A stretch of DNA of 53,389 bases from Acinetobacter pittii ATCC 19004 = CIP 70.29 (GCF_000369045.1 NZ_KB849789.1:19715-73103); one strand, 5' to 3'; positions 37,431-46,981 are shown, counted from the first letter of the stretch. The notes: a model not told the origin generated them from the letters alone. Translations and numbers: made by a program.

Positions 37431-38930
37431 ATGGATGTATTAAGTTTTTTAATGATGGGGTTTGAGGTTGCCTTGCAGCCGCAGAATCTTTTAATTGCTT
37501 TGATTGGCGCATTTATTGGAACGATTGTTGGCTTATTACCGGGTTTAGGTCCAATTAATGGTGTGGCAATTTTATTGCCGTTTGCTTACGCTTTGGGTTT
37601 ACCCGTAGATAGTGCCTTGATTTTATTGGCAGCAGTTTATTTGGGCTGTGAATATGGCGGACGTATTTCAGCGATTCTGTTAAACGTACCCGGAGATGCT
37701 GGAGCCATTATGACCACGTTAGATGGTTATCCATTGGCACAGCAAGGTAAGGCAGGAATTGCATTGTCTTTGTCATCGGTCAGTTCCTTTGTTGGAAGTA
37801 CTGTTGCCTTTATTGGGATTGTGCTGTTTGCTCCTATATTGGCGAAATGGGCAATTGCGTTTGGTCCCGCTGAATATTTTGCTCTGATGGTCTTTGCAAT
37901 TGTTTGTTTAACTGGTCTGGTTAGTACGCAGCCGTTTAAAACTTTAATTATGGCACTCATGGGCCTAGCACTTTCAACTGTAGGGATGGATGCAATTACA
38001 GGTGTATATCGCTTTACCTTTAACAGTGTGGGTTTAAGTGACGGTATTGCTTTTACTACTTTGGTTATTGGCCTATTTAGTGTAAGCGAAATCCTATTAA
38101 TGCTCGAACGTACGACAATTGGTCAAGTTGCTTTAAAACAAGGAAAGCGTTCTCTTTTTAATCTTAAAGAGTTCATTTTCTCGTTAGTTGCTATTATCCG
38201 CAGTTCAGTGATTGGTTTCTTCTTGGGTATTCTTCCAGGAGCAGGCGCAACCGTTGCAAGTGCAATGGCCTATACCACTGAGCGAAAAATGGCAAAGGAT
38301 AGTAGCAAGTTTGGTAAAGGTGATTTACGTGGGCTTGCTGCACCAGAAAGTGCGAATAACGCAGCCGCTTGTGGTTCATTTGTACCCATGTTGACACTAG
38401 GTGTGCCGGGCTCGGGGACGACTGCGGTCATGATGGGCGCATTGCTTATGTACAACATCGCACCAGGTCCGCAGTTATTTGTTCAGCAACCTGTATTGGT
38501 GTGGTCGCTGATTGCATCGCTTATGGTGGGTAATATCATTCTGTTGGTATTAAACTTGCCATTGGTAGGCTTCTTTGCCCGCATGCTGAGTATTCCTAAT
38601 TACATTCTGATTCCGATCATCGCAAGTGTGAGTTTTGTTGGTGTGTATGCTATTCATAGCAATATCTTTGACTTGCTGTTATGTATGGGCTTAGGTGTAT
38701 GTGGATATATTCTCAGAAAATTTGATTTTCCCTTAGCTCCACTGATTCTTGGTTTTGTACTTGGCGAATTAATGGAATCGAATCTGCGCCGTGCACTTTC
38801 AATTTCTCAAGGGGAACTTGATGTCTTATGGAGCAGTAAGATTAGTATAGGACTTTGGATCATGTCAGGATTATTATTGATCTTGCCAATCGTTCGTAAA
38901 TACTTGTTTATCAAAAAGCAACAAGCTTAA
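37431..38930 (+). CDS. tctA: Tripartite tricarboxylate transporter large subunit (TctA)
   Basis: 499 residues with 11-12 helices. The family motifs GTIVGLLPGLGPINGVAILLP (near residue 30) and GILPGAGATVASAMAYTTERKMAKD are present. With TctB it forms the sodium- or proton-coupled permease. It starts 12 bases after tctB. Confidence 0.93.
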   Translation: MDVLSFLMMGFEVALQPQNLLIALIGAFIGTIVGLLPGLGPINGVAILLPFAYALGLPVDSALILLAAVYLGCEYGGRISAILLNVPGDAGAIMTTLDGYPLAQQGKAGIALSLSSVSSFVGSTVAFIGIVLFAPILAKWAIAFGPAEYFALMVFAIVCLTGLVSTQPFKTLIMALMGLALSTVGMDAITGVYRFTFNSVGLSDGIAFTTLVIGLFSVSEILLMLERTTIGQVALKQGKRSLFNLKEFIFSLVAIIRSSVIGFFLGILPGAGATVASAMAYTTERKMAKDSSKFGKGDLRGLAAPESANNAAACGSFVPMLTLGVPGSGTTAVMMGALLMYNIAPGPQLFVQQPVLVWSLIASLMVGNIILLVLNLPLVGFFARMLSIPNYILIPIIASVSFVGVYAIHSNIFDLLLCMGLGVCGYILRKFDFPLAPLILGFVLGELMESNLRRALSISQGELDVLWSSKISIGLWIMSGLLLILPIVRKYLFIKKQQA

Positions 38931-38979
38931 TAGGACAGCAATAATAGTCAGCATTGGTTGGCTATTATTGCTCTGAATT

Positions 38980-40026
38980 ATGGAAAAAATAAGCTCAAAT
39001 CTCAAAGGATTAGCAATTGCTCTGGTCGGAGCTTTAATAGCCAAATACTTGCATATTCCCTTGCCTTGGTTGCTTGGACCTTTATTGACGGCCTTATTGT
39101 TCGGTAGTGTTGGTCATCCACTTGCCTGTGATCCCCAGTGGCGACGCATAGGGCAGGTCATTATCGGTATGGCTTTAGGCCTATACTTTTCACCAGCTTT
39201 GGTACAGGCAGTGGCAGCATATTGGGGCTTTATCCTCATAGGTTTGGCATGGTCACTTGTGTTGGGTACATTACTGGCTGGATTGCAATATCGAATTAAT
39301 GCCTTGGATTGGGCAACAGCATGGTTTTCTTCGGCCATTGGCAGTGCCAGTGAAATGGTGAATATTGCAGAACGGTATCAGGCTCAAGTCGATAAAGTCG
39401 TTGCTGCCCATAGTTTGAGAATTGTGATTTTGGTTGTGATGGTCCCAATTTTTATGGAACTTTATTTTCATGTTCAATGGACTGGTTTAAAGATACCAGT
39501 GTCGGATCAATTTAGCTTTTTTCAGGTCGTCTTACTGTTTTGTCTGGCTCTGTTTGTGGGTAAGGTTTTTCAATTTTTTAATCTTTTGAATGCTTGGATT
39601 TTGGGGCCACTCGCCATTATTGGGTTATTGTCATTTTGTGGAATACTTCAGATGAAATTGCCTGAATGGTTTACTGCCTTTGGTCAAGTCTGTATTGGTT
39701 GGTCACTAGGTAGCAAATTTCCATTTAGCTTTTTAAGGAAAAATAAAAAATTTATTGGAATCACACTGATATTCAATTTACTGGCTTTAGCGCTATCGAT
39801 CAGCGTTGCTTTATTACTGGTTAATTTAAGTCATACAGAAAAACAAATCTTGATTTTAGGGCTTTCACCTGGAGGCATCGCAGAAATGTCACTGATGGCT
39901 AAAGCTCTCGGACTCGCAGTACCCATCGTTGTTTCCTTTCAACTCTCAAGATTAATTTTTGTAATTCTCACTACACGCTTTTTTTATCAATACAGTCTGC
40001 AATTGTTTTTTAAATCTAAAAAGTAA
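38980..40026 (+). CDS. AbrB-family (PF05145-type) membrane protein
   Basis: 348 residues with about ten helices in two internally similar halves (IPLPWLLGPLLTALLFG near the start and LNAWILGPLAIIGLLSFCG in the second half). This pattern fits the AbrB/ammonia monooxygenase-type membrane family, often found beside Tct transporters; the function is unknown. The ATG is 49 bases after tctA and probably in the same operon. Confidence 0.78.
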   Translation: MEKISSNLKGLAIALVGALIAKYLHIPLPWLLGPLLTALLFGSVGHPLACDPQWRRIGQVIIGMALGLYFSPALVQAVAAYWGFILIGLAWSLVLGTLLAGLQYRINALDWATAWFSSAIGSASEMVNIAERYQAQVDKVVAAHSLRIVILVVMVPIFMELYFHVQWTGLKIPVSDQFSFFQVVLLFCLALFVGKVFQFFNLLNAWILGPLAIIGLLSFCGILQMKLPEWFTAFGQVCIGWSLGSKFPFSFLRKNKKFIGITLIFNLLALALSISVALLLVNLSHTEKQILILGLSPGGIAEMSLMAKALGLAVPIVVSFQLSRLIFVILTTRFFYQYSLQLFFKSKK

Positions 40027-40135
40027 GTAAGACATTTTTAAAGAGCTGAAAAGCTACTTAAGGGGGGACTATATCTACAATTTTTGTAAATGGATGAACA
40101 GCACGCTTTATTGAAATAAAACAAAGGAATGCAAA

Positions 40136-41389
40136 ATGAAATTTAACTCACCTAAGACAGTAGTAATCGTTAGCTTGACCACGATTACTACATTTACCCA
40201 TGCCAATCAGAGCAGTGAACTTGAACAGTTACGTGCAGAAGTGAATGAACTCCGACAAATGCTTCAGGCTCAGCAAGCAATACCTACAAATAGCGTACAG
40301 GTTCCACACGTACCTACGGCAAGTGTTATTACGCCGCCTGAAAAAAATACTCAAGCTATATTCAAATGGCAAACAAAATCAGGTGCCAATGTTAATTTGT
40401 ATGGCTTTGTTCGTGCTGATACTGCCTATCAGTTTGAAGGTGCGAAAGGTATGTTTAACCGCATTAATGGTGTGTTACTAGATGGTGATCCTGATAAAAA
40501 ATCGACTGAAGATCGCTTGGATTCGACCGTCAATGCCTCTCGTATTGGTTTAGATTTTAATACTCCGGTAGGGAAAAAGACGTTAAAAGGGAAAATTGAA
40601 ATAGATTTCCGTGGTGGGACAAATAAAGACAATGCCCGTCTGCGACATGTTTATTTAAACTATGATCGGTGGTTGATTGGTCAAACGACGTCTACTTTTC
40701 TTTCAACTGAAACAGCACCAGAAATGTTGGATTCAAATACAGCATTAGGTGGTGGTACTAATCGTAATCCAATGGTGCGTTATTCTGGGCCAATTAATGC
40801 ATCAACCTCTTCTTTCTTAAGCTTAGAAAAAGGCAATGACGAGAACCGTCTGCCTTTACTGGCGAGTAAATTGAAATATGAATTTGCCACGGACAAAGGC
40901 GTAATGACTGCGCGTGGTTTGATCCAAGAAGTACGTCTACGCAATGAAAATGATGAAACTAAAACGGGATGGGGTGCCGCATTAGGTCTTCGCTATAAAA
41001 TCACGCCATCCTTATTATTTAATAGCAACTATTCGCATGTTTCTGGAGACAATAAGTTATTACTGGTAACTTCAGATAATGTCCGTCATATTCAAAACGG
41101 GGATGATGTCGAATTAATTGATTTTGATGCATTTCAATTGGGTCTTACTTATCAATTTAATGAAAAGCTAAGGGGCACAATAGGTCATGGTGCATTGATC
41201 TATGAAGATAAAGATCTAATAACAAAAGATGCCAATAAAAAGTTACAACAGAGTTGGGCGAATTTGATGTTTAAACCCAATAAACCACTAACTTTTGGGG
41301 TTGAGTATGTCTATGGTGAGCGTAACACTGTCAGCCAGCAAGTAGGAAAAGATAAGCGTATAGAAATGATGGCGAAATATGAATTTTAG
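40136..41389 (+). CDS. DcaP-like outer-membrane porin
   Basis: 417 residues. A signal peptide ending at THA is followed by a short coiled coil (QSSELEQLRAEVNELRQMLQAQQ, about residues 25-47), a proline-rich linker and a beta-barrel that ends in MMAKYEF with a C-terminal Phe. The architecture matches DcaP-type trimeric porins, which take up di- and tricarboxylates. Its place after tctCBA suggests it is the outer-membrane entry for the same substrate. Confidence 0.88.
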   Translation: MKFNSPKTVVIVSLTTITTFTHANQSSELEQLRAEVNELRQMLQAQQAIPTNSVQVPHVPTASVITPPEKNTQAIFKWQTKSGANVNLYGFVRADTAYQFEGAKGMFNRINGVLLDGDPDKKSTEDRLDSTVNASRIGLDFNTPVGKKTLKGKIEIDFRGGTNKDNARLRHVYLNYDRWLIGQTTSTFLSTETAPEMLDSNTALGGGTNRNPMVRYSGPINASTSSFLSLEKGNDENRLPLLASKLKYEFATDKGVMTARGLIQEVRLRNENDETKTGWGAALGLRYKITPSLLFNSNYSHVSGDNKLLLVTSDNVRHIQNGDDVELIDFDAFQLGLTYQFNEKLRGTIGHGALIYEDKDLITKDANKKLQQSWANLMFKPNKPLTFGVEYVYGERNTVSQQVGKDKRIEMMAKYEF

Positions 41390-41491
41390 ATGAGCGCTTA
41401 TATGGTTAAGTCATGTAATTTCTTAATCTATTGACCGACATAAGCTAAAGCGATGCTCTGTATTTATTATCGCTTTAGCAATCAAGTCCCT

Positions 41492-42100
41492 CTACTGAAA
41501 CTTAGTAAAAAGCAAAATCACGCCTAAGACACATAAAATAGAGCCAATCACTTTATTAATCTGTACTTGCTTGGCTAACATTTTCTGTCTCAGTAGCATG
41601 GATGAAAACAGCACAGCCACCAGTGAAAACCATACAAAATGGGCAAAAGACATAAAAAAGCCATAAGCCAAAAGAATAGTTTTAGGTGTAGTTAAACTCA
41701 CAATTTGCGTATAGGTGCTAATCACAAATAGCGTGGTTTTAGGGTTCAGGGCGTTGGTAAAAAAGCCGTATTTTATGGCTTGCAAAGTACCTATAAAATT
41801 TAAAGCAGCAGTGTCTAAAACTGGTTTTTGAGTAAAAGTTTTATAGCCAATATAGATCATATAAAGCGCGCCAATATACTTAACAATATTCAAAATTTGT
41901 GGCGTATAAGTCATCACAAACGCAACGGCGACTAGCGTATAGGTCACATGCACCAACACGCCAAGCGATATGCCGAGTGAAGTGAATACACCTATTTTTC
42001 TGCCGTACAGATAACTATTTTTGGTAACGATCGCGAAGTCAGCGCCGGGGCTAACCACCGCCAAAATCGTGATGAGAATAACCGCAATAAACTCTGCCAT
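41492..42100 (-). CDS. LysE/RhtB family amino-acid exporter
   Basis: 202 residues with six helices. The N-terminal motif VVSPGADFAIVTKNSYLYGRKIGVFTSLGISLGVL is characteristic of LysE/RhtB exporters. The substrate is probably an amino acid or a related metabolite. It is divergent from a LysR gene likely to regulate it. Confidence 0.88.
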   Translation of the reverse strand: MAEFIAVILITILAVVSPGADFAIVTKNSYLYGRKIGVFTSLGISLGVLVHVTYTLVAVAFVMTYTPQILNIVKYIGALYMIYIGYKTFTQKPVLDTAALNFIGTLQAIKYGFFTNALNPKTTLFVISTYTQIVSLTTPKTILLAYGFFMSFAHFVWFSLVAVLFSSMLLRQKMLAKQVQINKVIGSILCVLGVILLFTKFQ

Positions 42101-42355
42101 TATCTTGCATCCTCACTGAAAACTAGGGGGTTGATCTGTACTTTGTGGAATGTATTTGAGAGGAGAACTGTTTTACTTAAAGCTGTTATTCTTTTCGTGA
42201 GAAAGATTAGGGTTTTACATTTGGGAAGATAGACATCGATATTTAATATGTTTTTCATCATCTAAAATAGGTTTTAATAAAGATGATTTTTATTTTGAAC
42301 AGAAACCTAAAAATAAAAATCGATAAAAACGACTACACATTTATGAGTTTTTGGA

Positions 42356-43228
42356 ATGATTGAGAGAATATCGCTGAATTCATTAAAATTTTTCTACTTT
42401 GTGGCGAAGTATGGCAGTGTTACTTTAGCTGCAAAGAAATTATTTGTGACGCAAAGTGCGGTTAGTAAACAAATTTATAATTTAGAAGAAGCTTTAAATA
42501 CGACTTTGTTCGATCGAAAAAATAAAACACTTGTGATGACCGAGCAGGGTGAAATTTTATTAAGTTGTTGCCATCAGGTGTTTGGTCAACTCGATGAATG
42601 TTTAATAGAACTCAGCCAGCCTAAAATTCACAACAAACAACTGGTTTTGTCGTGTGAACCGACGCTTTCCATGAAATGGCTTATTCCACGGTTATCAAAA
42701 TTTAAAAAGCTTGGTCATGATTTTGAGGTTGTGCTACTCACAGCAGGCGGTGTGGTCGATTTTGAAAAAGATAATATTGATATCGCAATTCGCCGAAATG
42801 ACTTTGATTGGGGAGAGCATATTTATAGCGAAAAGATTGCCGATGAATATATCGCTCTCGTTCAAGCAACTAAGCCATCGGAAACCAACGACATACTCAT
42901 TTCGACCTCTAGACCAAATTTTTTCAAAAGTACGAGTCGCATTGCTGAGTTAAAGCAGAGTTTAAAAGGCTACACCAAAGTTGAACTCGAACATTTTTAT
43001 CTATGCTTAGAAGGCTGTTTGGCGGGACTTGGCGCAACAGTCATCTCAATTTATATGATTGAAAAAGAGCTTGAGTGGAACTTACTGAAAAAAATTTCAC
43101 CTGTTGTGCAAGATAATTCAGCTTATTTTTTACTTTCTCATAGCGCTTTTGAGGAAGATTCACGTAAAACCATATTTTTAGAATGGCTAAAAGCAGAGAT
43201 GAATGAAAGTCAGCATAAATTACTTTAG
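42356..43228 (+). CDS. LysR-family regulator beside LysE exporter
   Basis: 290 residues. The HTH is seen in LKFFYFVAKYGSVTLAAKKLFVTQSAVSKQIYNLEEALN, and the effector domain resembles the GcvA-like branch. It is divergent from the exporter gene with 255 bases between, so local control of the exporter is likely. Confidence 0.85.
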   Translation: MIERISLNSLKFFYFVAKYGSVTLAAKKLFVTQSAVSKQIYNLEEALNTTLFDRKNKTLVMTEQGEILLSCCHQVFGQLDECLIELSQPKIHNKQLVLSCEPTLSMKWLIPRLSKFKKLGHDFEVVLLTAGGVVDFEKDNIDIAIRRNDFDWGEHIYSEKIADEYIALVQATKPSETNDILISTSRPNFFKSTSRIAELKQSLKGYTKVELEHFYLCLEGCLAGLGATVISIYMIEKELEWNLLKKISPVVQDNSAYFLLSHSAFEEDSRKTIFLEWLKAEMNESQHKLL

Positions 43229-43596
43229 GTTGATTCTTTTTAAATTGAATTTTTCTTTTTAAACTTTTGAAACTAATAATAAATATTTGAAATGATTAAG
43301 GCACCGTGTGAGTGCCGTAAATTGAATTTTTGCTGACTAAAATTTCCTAAGATGAAAAATATTTAACTTCATACTTATTTATTAAACCCTAAACATGAAT
43401 TTCACTCAGTTTGTAATGAGACTAAATCATTTTTATTCATGTTCTGATTGCGGTATAAATCTATTCATGCTCTGAAGCGCTCCAGTTATTCACTTTGATA
43501 AGACCATAAGGCACAAATCTGACAAGTCTGGAAAGTTTAAAAAGAGCAAAAGGTTTTTATTTAGGTTTTATCTCAGAAATTAGGGTACTGATCACA
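43229..43596. other. Intergenic region upstream of mesX
   Basis: 368 bases with no gene seen. A small stem GGCAC/GTGCC near 43300 may terminate the LysR gene. The remainder should contain the mesX promoter and leader. I could not match a known methionine or SAM riboswitch. Confidence 0.5.
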
Positions 43597-44583
43597 ATGA
43601 GTAAAGAATTTACATTTACGATTAAGAGTATTTGTTTCGATGAGAACTATCGTCCAGCAGACAATACACGTATTACAACCAACTTTGCTAACTTGGCAAG
43701 AGGGATGAGCCGCGAAGAGAATTTGCGCAATACATTGCAGATGATCGACAATCGTTTCAATGCCTTAGCTCATTGGGACAACCCTAAAGGCGACCGCTAT
43801 GGCGTTGAACTTGAAATCATTTCAGTTGAAATGAACATTGATGCCGAAAACCGTACTAGCGGGCTTCCTCTCATCGAAATATTGAAAACCAATATTGTTG
43901 ATAAGAAAACCAATGAACGCATCGAAGGTATTGTAGGCAACAACTTCTCGTCTTATGTACGTGACTATGACTTTAGTGTGCTGTTGTTAGATCACAACAA
44001 AAACAAGTCGACTTTTAGCACGCCAGAAAAGTTTGGTGAATTACACGGTAACTTGTTTAAGAGCTTTATTAACTCTGAAACTTACAAAGCCAACTTTAAA
44101 AAGGCACCTGTAATTTGCTTAAGCGTTTCGACGACTAAAGAGTATCACCGTACTGAAAACGAACATCCTGTTTTAGGTGTTGAATACAAGCAAGAAGACT
44201 ATTCATTAACTGATGAATATTTCCAAAAAATGGGCTTAAAAGTTCGCTACTTCATGCCGCCAAATAGCGTTGCGCCGTTAGCGTTCTATTTTACAGGCGA
44301 TTTGTTGAGTGATTACACCAACCTTGAGTTGATTAGTACCATTAGTACGATGGAAACATTCCAAAAGATTTACCGTCCTGAAATTTACAATGCAAATTCA
44401 GTGGCTGGAAAATCTTATCAACCAAGCTTGAAACACGAAGATTATTCACTTACTCGAATTGTGTATGACCGTGAAGAACGTAGCCGTTTGGCTATTGAGC
44501 AGGGGAAGTTTGTTGAAGAGCAATTTATCAAACCATACCAAGCGATTCTTGAGCAGTGGTCTGCTAATTACGCTCCTAATTAA
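43597..44583 (+). CDS. mesX: MesX, DUF1852 protein required for MesD methionine synthase
   Basis: 328 residues, with no transmembrane or signal segment. It starts KEFTFTIKSICFDENYRPADNTRITTNFANLARG and ends near residue 328 as expected for DUF1852. In Acinetobacter baylyi DUF1852 has been shown genetically to be needed, together with oxygen, for the core methionine synthase MesD. It may generate the methyl donor, but its chemistry is not established. It precedes mesD by 20 bases, in one operon. Confidence 0.88.
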   Translation: MSKEFTFTIKSICFDENYRPADNTRITTNFANLARGMSREENLRNTLQMIDNRFNALAHWDNPKGDRYGVELEIISVEMNIDAENRTSGLPLIEILKTNIVDKKTNERIEGIVGNNFSSYVRDYDFSVLLLDHNKNKSTFSTPEKFGELHGNLFKSFINSETYKANFKKAPVICLSVSTTKEYHRTENEHPVLGVEYKQEDYSLTDEYFQKMGLKVRYFMPPNSVAPLAFYFTGDLLSDYTNLELISTISTMETFQKIYRPEIYNANSVAGKSYQPSLKHEDYSLTRIVYDREERSRLAIEQGKFVEEQFIKPYQAILEQWSANYAPN

Positions 44584-44603
44584 TCAACATACGGGTCATT
44601 ATC

Positions 44604-45647
44604 ATGAAAAAATTATTACCAACTTCAACTGCTGGCAGCTTACCAAAACCGTCTTGGCTTGCAGAGCCTGAAAAGCTTTGGTCGCCTTGGAAACTTGAAA
44701 ACGAAGGCTTAGTTGAAGGTAAAAAAGACGCGTTACGTTTGGCGTTGCATGAACAACAACTTGCAGGCATCGACATTGTGAGCGATGGTGAACAAACTCG
44801 CCAACACTTTGTGACCACGTTTATTGAACACTTAAATGGCGTAGATTTTGAGAAGCGCGAAACAGTTCGTATTCGTGACCGTTACGATGCAAGCGTGCCA
44901 TCTGTGGTAGGCGCGGTGTCTCGTCAAAAGCCTGTGTTTGTTGAAGATGCGAAGTTTTTACGTCAGCAAACCAATCAACCAATTAAATGGGCATTACCTG
45001 GCCCAATGACTATGATTGATACGCTTTACGATGGTCACTACAAGAGCCGTGAAAAACTCGCTTGGGAATTTGCCAAAATCTTAAACCAAGAAGCGCGTGA
45101 GCTAGAAGCTGCTGGTGTAGATATTATTCAGTTTGACGAACCTGCATTTAACGTATTCTTTGACGAAGTAAATGACTGGGGTATCGCGACTTTAGAGCGC
45201 GCAATTGAAGGTCTAAAATGTGAAACTGCGGTGCACATTTGCTATGGTTACGGCATTAAAGCCAACACTGACTGGAAAAAGACACTTGGTTCTGAATGGC
45301 GCCAGTACGAAGAAGCTTTCCCGAAACTTCAAACGTCTAACATTGATATCATCTCGTTAGAATGTCACAACTCACATGTGCCTATCGATTTACTCGAACT
45401 CATTCGTGGTAAAAAAGTGATGGTCGGCGCAATTGATGTTGCATCTAACCAGATTGAAACACCAGAAGAAGTAGCCAATACACTACGTAAAGCGCTTCAG
45501 TTTGTAGATTCTGACAAGCTTTACCCATGCACAAACTGCGGTATGGCACCTCTTTCTCGTGAAGTGGCACGCGGCAAGTTAAATGCTTTAAGTGCAGGTG
45601 CAGAAATCGTTCGCCGAGAACTGACTGGTTATGATCTTACTGCTTAA
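44604..45647 (+). CDS. mesD: MesD core methionine synthase (no folate domain)
   Basis: 347 residues, equivalent to the C-terminal catalytic half of MetE only. Zinc/homocysteine ligands are in the contexts AVHICYGYG and CTNCGMAPLSREVA, with QFDEPAFNVFFDE as another active-site motif. It lacks the N-terminal half of MetE, so it is the core type. MesD enzymes are known to work without 5-methyltetrahydrofolate or cobalamin but to need MesX. Automated pipelines often label it MetE-like. Confidence 0.9.
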   Translation: MKKLLPTSTAGSLPKPSWLAEPEKLWSPWKLENEGLVEGKKDALRLALHEQQLAGIDIVSDGEQTRQHFVTTFIEHLNGVDFEKRETVRIRDRYDASVPSVVGAVSRQKPVFVEDAKFLRQQTNQPIKWALPGPMTMIDTLYDGHYKSREKLAWEFAKILNQEARELEAAGVDIIQFDEPAFNVFFDEVNDWGIATLERAIEGLKCETAVHICYGYGIKANTDWKKTLGSEWRQYEEAFPKLQTSNIDIISLECHNSHVPIDLLELIRGKKVMVGAIDVASNQIETPEEVANTLRKALQFVDSDKLYPCTNCGMAPLSREVARGKLNALSAGAEIVRRELTGYDLTA

Positions 45648-45669
45648 TATTTACCAATAAGTGGTATAA

Positions 45670-45720
45670 AGGGTTACTTTTTTGATGGCAGTTGATAATC
45701 AAACAAGTAACCCTCATTTT
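45670..45720 (+). terminator. Terminator after mesD
   Basis: A 10-bp stem AGGGTTACTT/AAGTAACCCT with a further inner pairing TTTGAT/ATCAAA, followed by CATTTTAC. It is moderately strong. Confidence 0.78.
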
Positions 45721-45832
45721 ACTTACTACATGTCGCTCTAATCAGGTCGCATGTCGATAGTACCTTCCTGATGGAGTTGGGCGGTATAGCAAACACACAG
45801 GACAAGGTACGGTTCAATTTAGGAATAATGTC

Positions 45833-46324
45833 ATGGTTCAAGCAACAGACTTTAGAAATGCAATGTCTTTACTCACAAGTGCAGTTAGTGTTGTGACCAC
45901 GGCAGGCATGTCTGGCCGTTTTGGATTTACTGCCTCTGCTGTTTGTAGTGTGACTGACACACCTCCGACATTATTGGTGTGTATGAACCAATCTGCGAGT
46001 TCACATGCACATTTCCTAGATAACAAAATCTTAACTGTGAACGTGTTAGGCGCGCATCACGAACATATTTCAAAGGCATTTTCATCTAAGCTCACACCAG
46101 AAGAGCGCTTTAAACATGGCGCATGGATTGAGTTAGAAACGGGTTCACCTGTATTAGACGATGCTTTGGTAAGTTTCGATTGTGAGATTGAGCAAATTCA
46201 ACAAGTCGGCACACATACGATTTTTATATGTCCGATTGTGGCGATTAAACAAAGCCAACATGACCAAAGTTTGGTTTATTTTAACCGTGCTTATCACCAA
46301 GTGGGGCAGACAGAGATTGTCTAA
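45833..46324 (+). CDS. Flavin reductase family (FMN-binding) protein
   Basis: 163 residues. The fold resembles NAD(P)H:flavin oxidoreductases of the flavin-reductase-like family (FRNAMSLLTSAVSVVTTAGMSGRFGFTASAVCSVTDTPPTLLVCMN). Such proteins supply reduced FMN to two-component monooxygenases. It lies downstream of mesXD on the same strand but after a terminator, so a separate promoter is likely. A link to the oxygen-dependent MesX reaction is inference. Confidence 0.87.
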   Translation: MVQATDFRNAMSLLTSAVSVVTTAGMSGRFGFTASAVCSVTDTPPTLLVCMNQSASSHAHFLDNKILTVNVLGAHHEHISKAFSSKLTPEERFKHGAWIELETGSPVLDDALVSFDCEIEQIQQVGTHTIFICPIVAIKQSQHDQSLVYFNRAYHQVGQTEIV

Positions 46325-46495
46325 TCTCACTTTCCTTTTTGTTGTTTCAAATTAAAAGTTAAAAGATAGAAATCAATAAGCATGGATCGCTTCACTTAAT
46401 TTAAAAAATACAATTAAATATAATATCTAAAATAATAATTAAGTTAATCTAATGAAAAACAATAAGAAATTTAAACACTTGTCATAAAAGCTACA

Positions 46496-46524
46496 TTGAC
46501 ACCTCTAAACTCTCAGATTATGCT
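46496..46524 (+). promoter_or_regulatory. Strong promoter of the C4-like RNA
   Basis: TTGACA (-35, consensus) and TATGCT (-10) with a 17-base spacer. Predicted transcription starts at about 46531, exactly at the first hairpin. Confidence 0.8.
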
Positions 46525-46530
46525 TTGCGT

Positions 46531-46700
46531 GCTGGCCTACATTGCCAGCCGGTTTTAGCAGACCGCATAGTAAGAGCATCAGATTATTCCTTTTCTGAGG
46601 AGTAGTCTCATGTGTTTCAATCGTCCCTCGCTCGTTGCGGTAGGACGAGTGAGGGACACCTTCGGGTGTGCTGATTTCTTACTATCAGTCTGCTAACCCT
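46531..46700 (+). ncRNA. Structured RNA resembling phage C4 antisense RNA
   Basis: The stretch folds almost completely. Hairpin GCTGGC/GCCAGC (46531-46549) comes first. A long-range stem joins TTAGCAGAC...ATAGTAAG (46555-46574) to CTTACTAT..GTCTGCTAA (46678-46696), with a 3/2-base internal loop. Inside it is a 13-bp hairpin (46623-46635 with 46645-46657, one G-T) and a UUCG-loop hairpin ACACC/GGTGT (46656-46669). The strong promoter just upstream and the compact fold suggest an abundant small RNA. I recall a multi-copy C4-like sRNA group in A. baumannii, but assignment to it needs a covariance-model search. Confidence 0.6.
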
Positions 46701-46766
46701 TGCTCGTTCTGCCACCATAATTCCAAATGAATGCTTTGGCAGAACTCCCAATATCAGGAGTTGGCT

Positions 46767-46823
46767 ATGCACATCCATCATTTTTTGGCCCTCAGTGCCA
46801 AAAGCTATAACGACACAGCTTAA
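46767..46823 (+). CDS. 18-codon ORF with strong, sequestered ribosome site
   Basis: It encodes MHIHHFLALSAKSYNDTA. AGGAG lies six bases before the ATG but is paired in a hairpin AACTCC/GGAGTT (46743-46762). A second hairpin, TTTTGGC/GCCAAAA, falls within the ORF. The arrangement suggests a translated leader peptide under RNA control; no homologue is recognised. Confidence 0.45.
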   Translation: MHIHHFLALSAKSYNDTA

Positions 46824-46903
46824 AAATTTACAGCAGCTTGAACGCCATAAGGTTTTCAGGTTTTAGTCATTTTTACTTAAAACTTAGCAAAACAAAACTT
46901 GAG

Positions 46904-46981
46904 ATGTGCCAAGCACCGTCTTACGGCTTTGCTGTGCCTTTTTTTCTCCCAGAAAGGGCACAGGCTTTTTATCTCATTTAG
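46904..46981 (+). CDS. 25-codon ORF in the TetR leader
   Basis: It starts MCQAPSYGFAVPFFLPERAQ and ends with AFYLI before TAG. The frame is open upstream to 46811. The composition faintly recalls short Ash-type phage ORFs that occur with C4 RNAs, but I cannot confirm this. It ends 29 bases before the TetR start. Confidence 0.35.
   Translation: MCQAPSYGFAVPFFLPERAQAFYLI

Noticed and set aside
43470..43596. SAM or cobalamin riboswitch before mesX
   Set aside because: No known core motifs could be matched by eye; only a plain AT-rich leader is visible.
46531..46700. CRISPR or attC-type element
   Set aside because: There are no regularly spaced identical repeats, and the hairpins are all different; the pattern fits one folded RNA.
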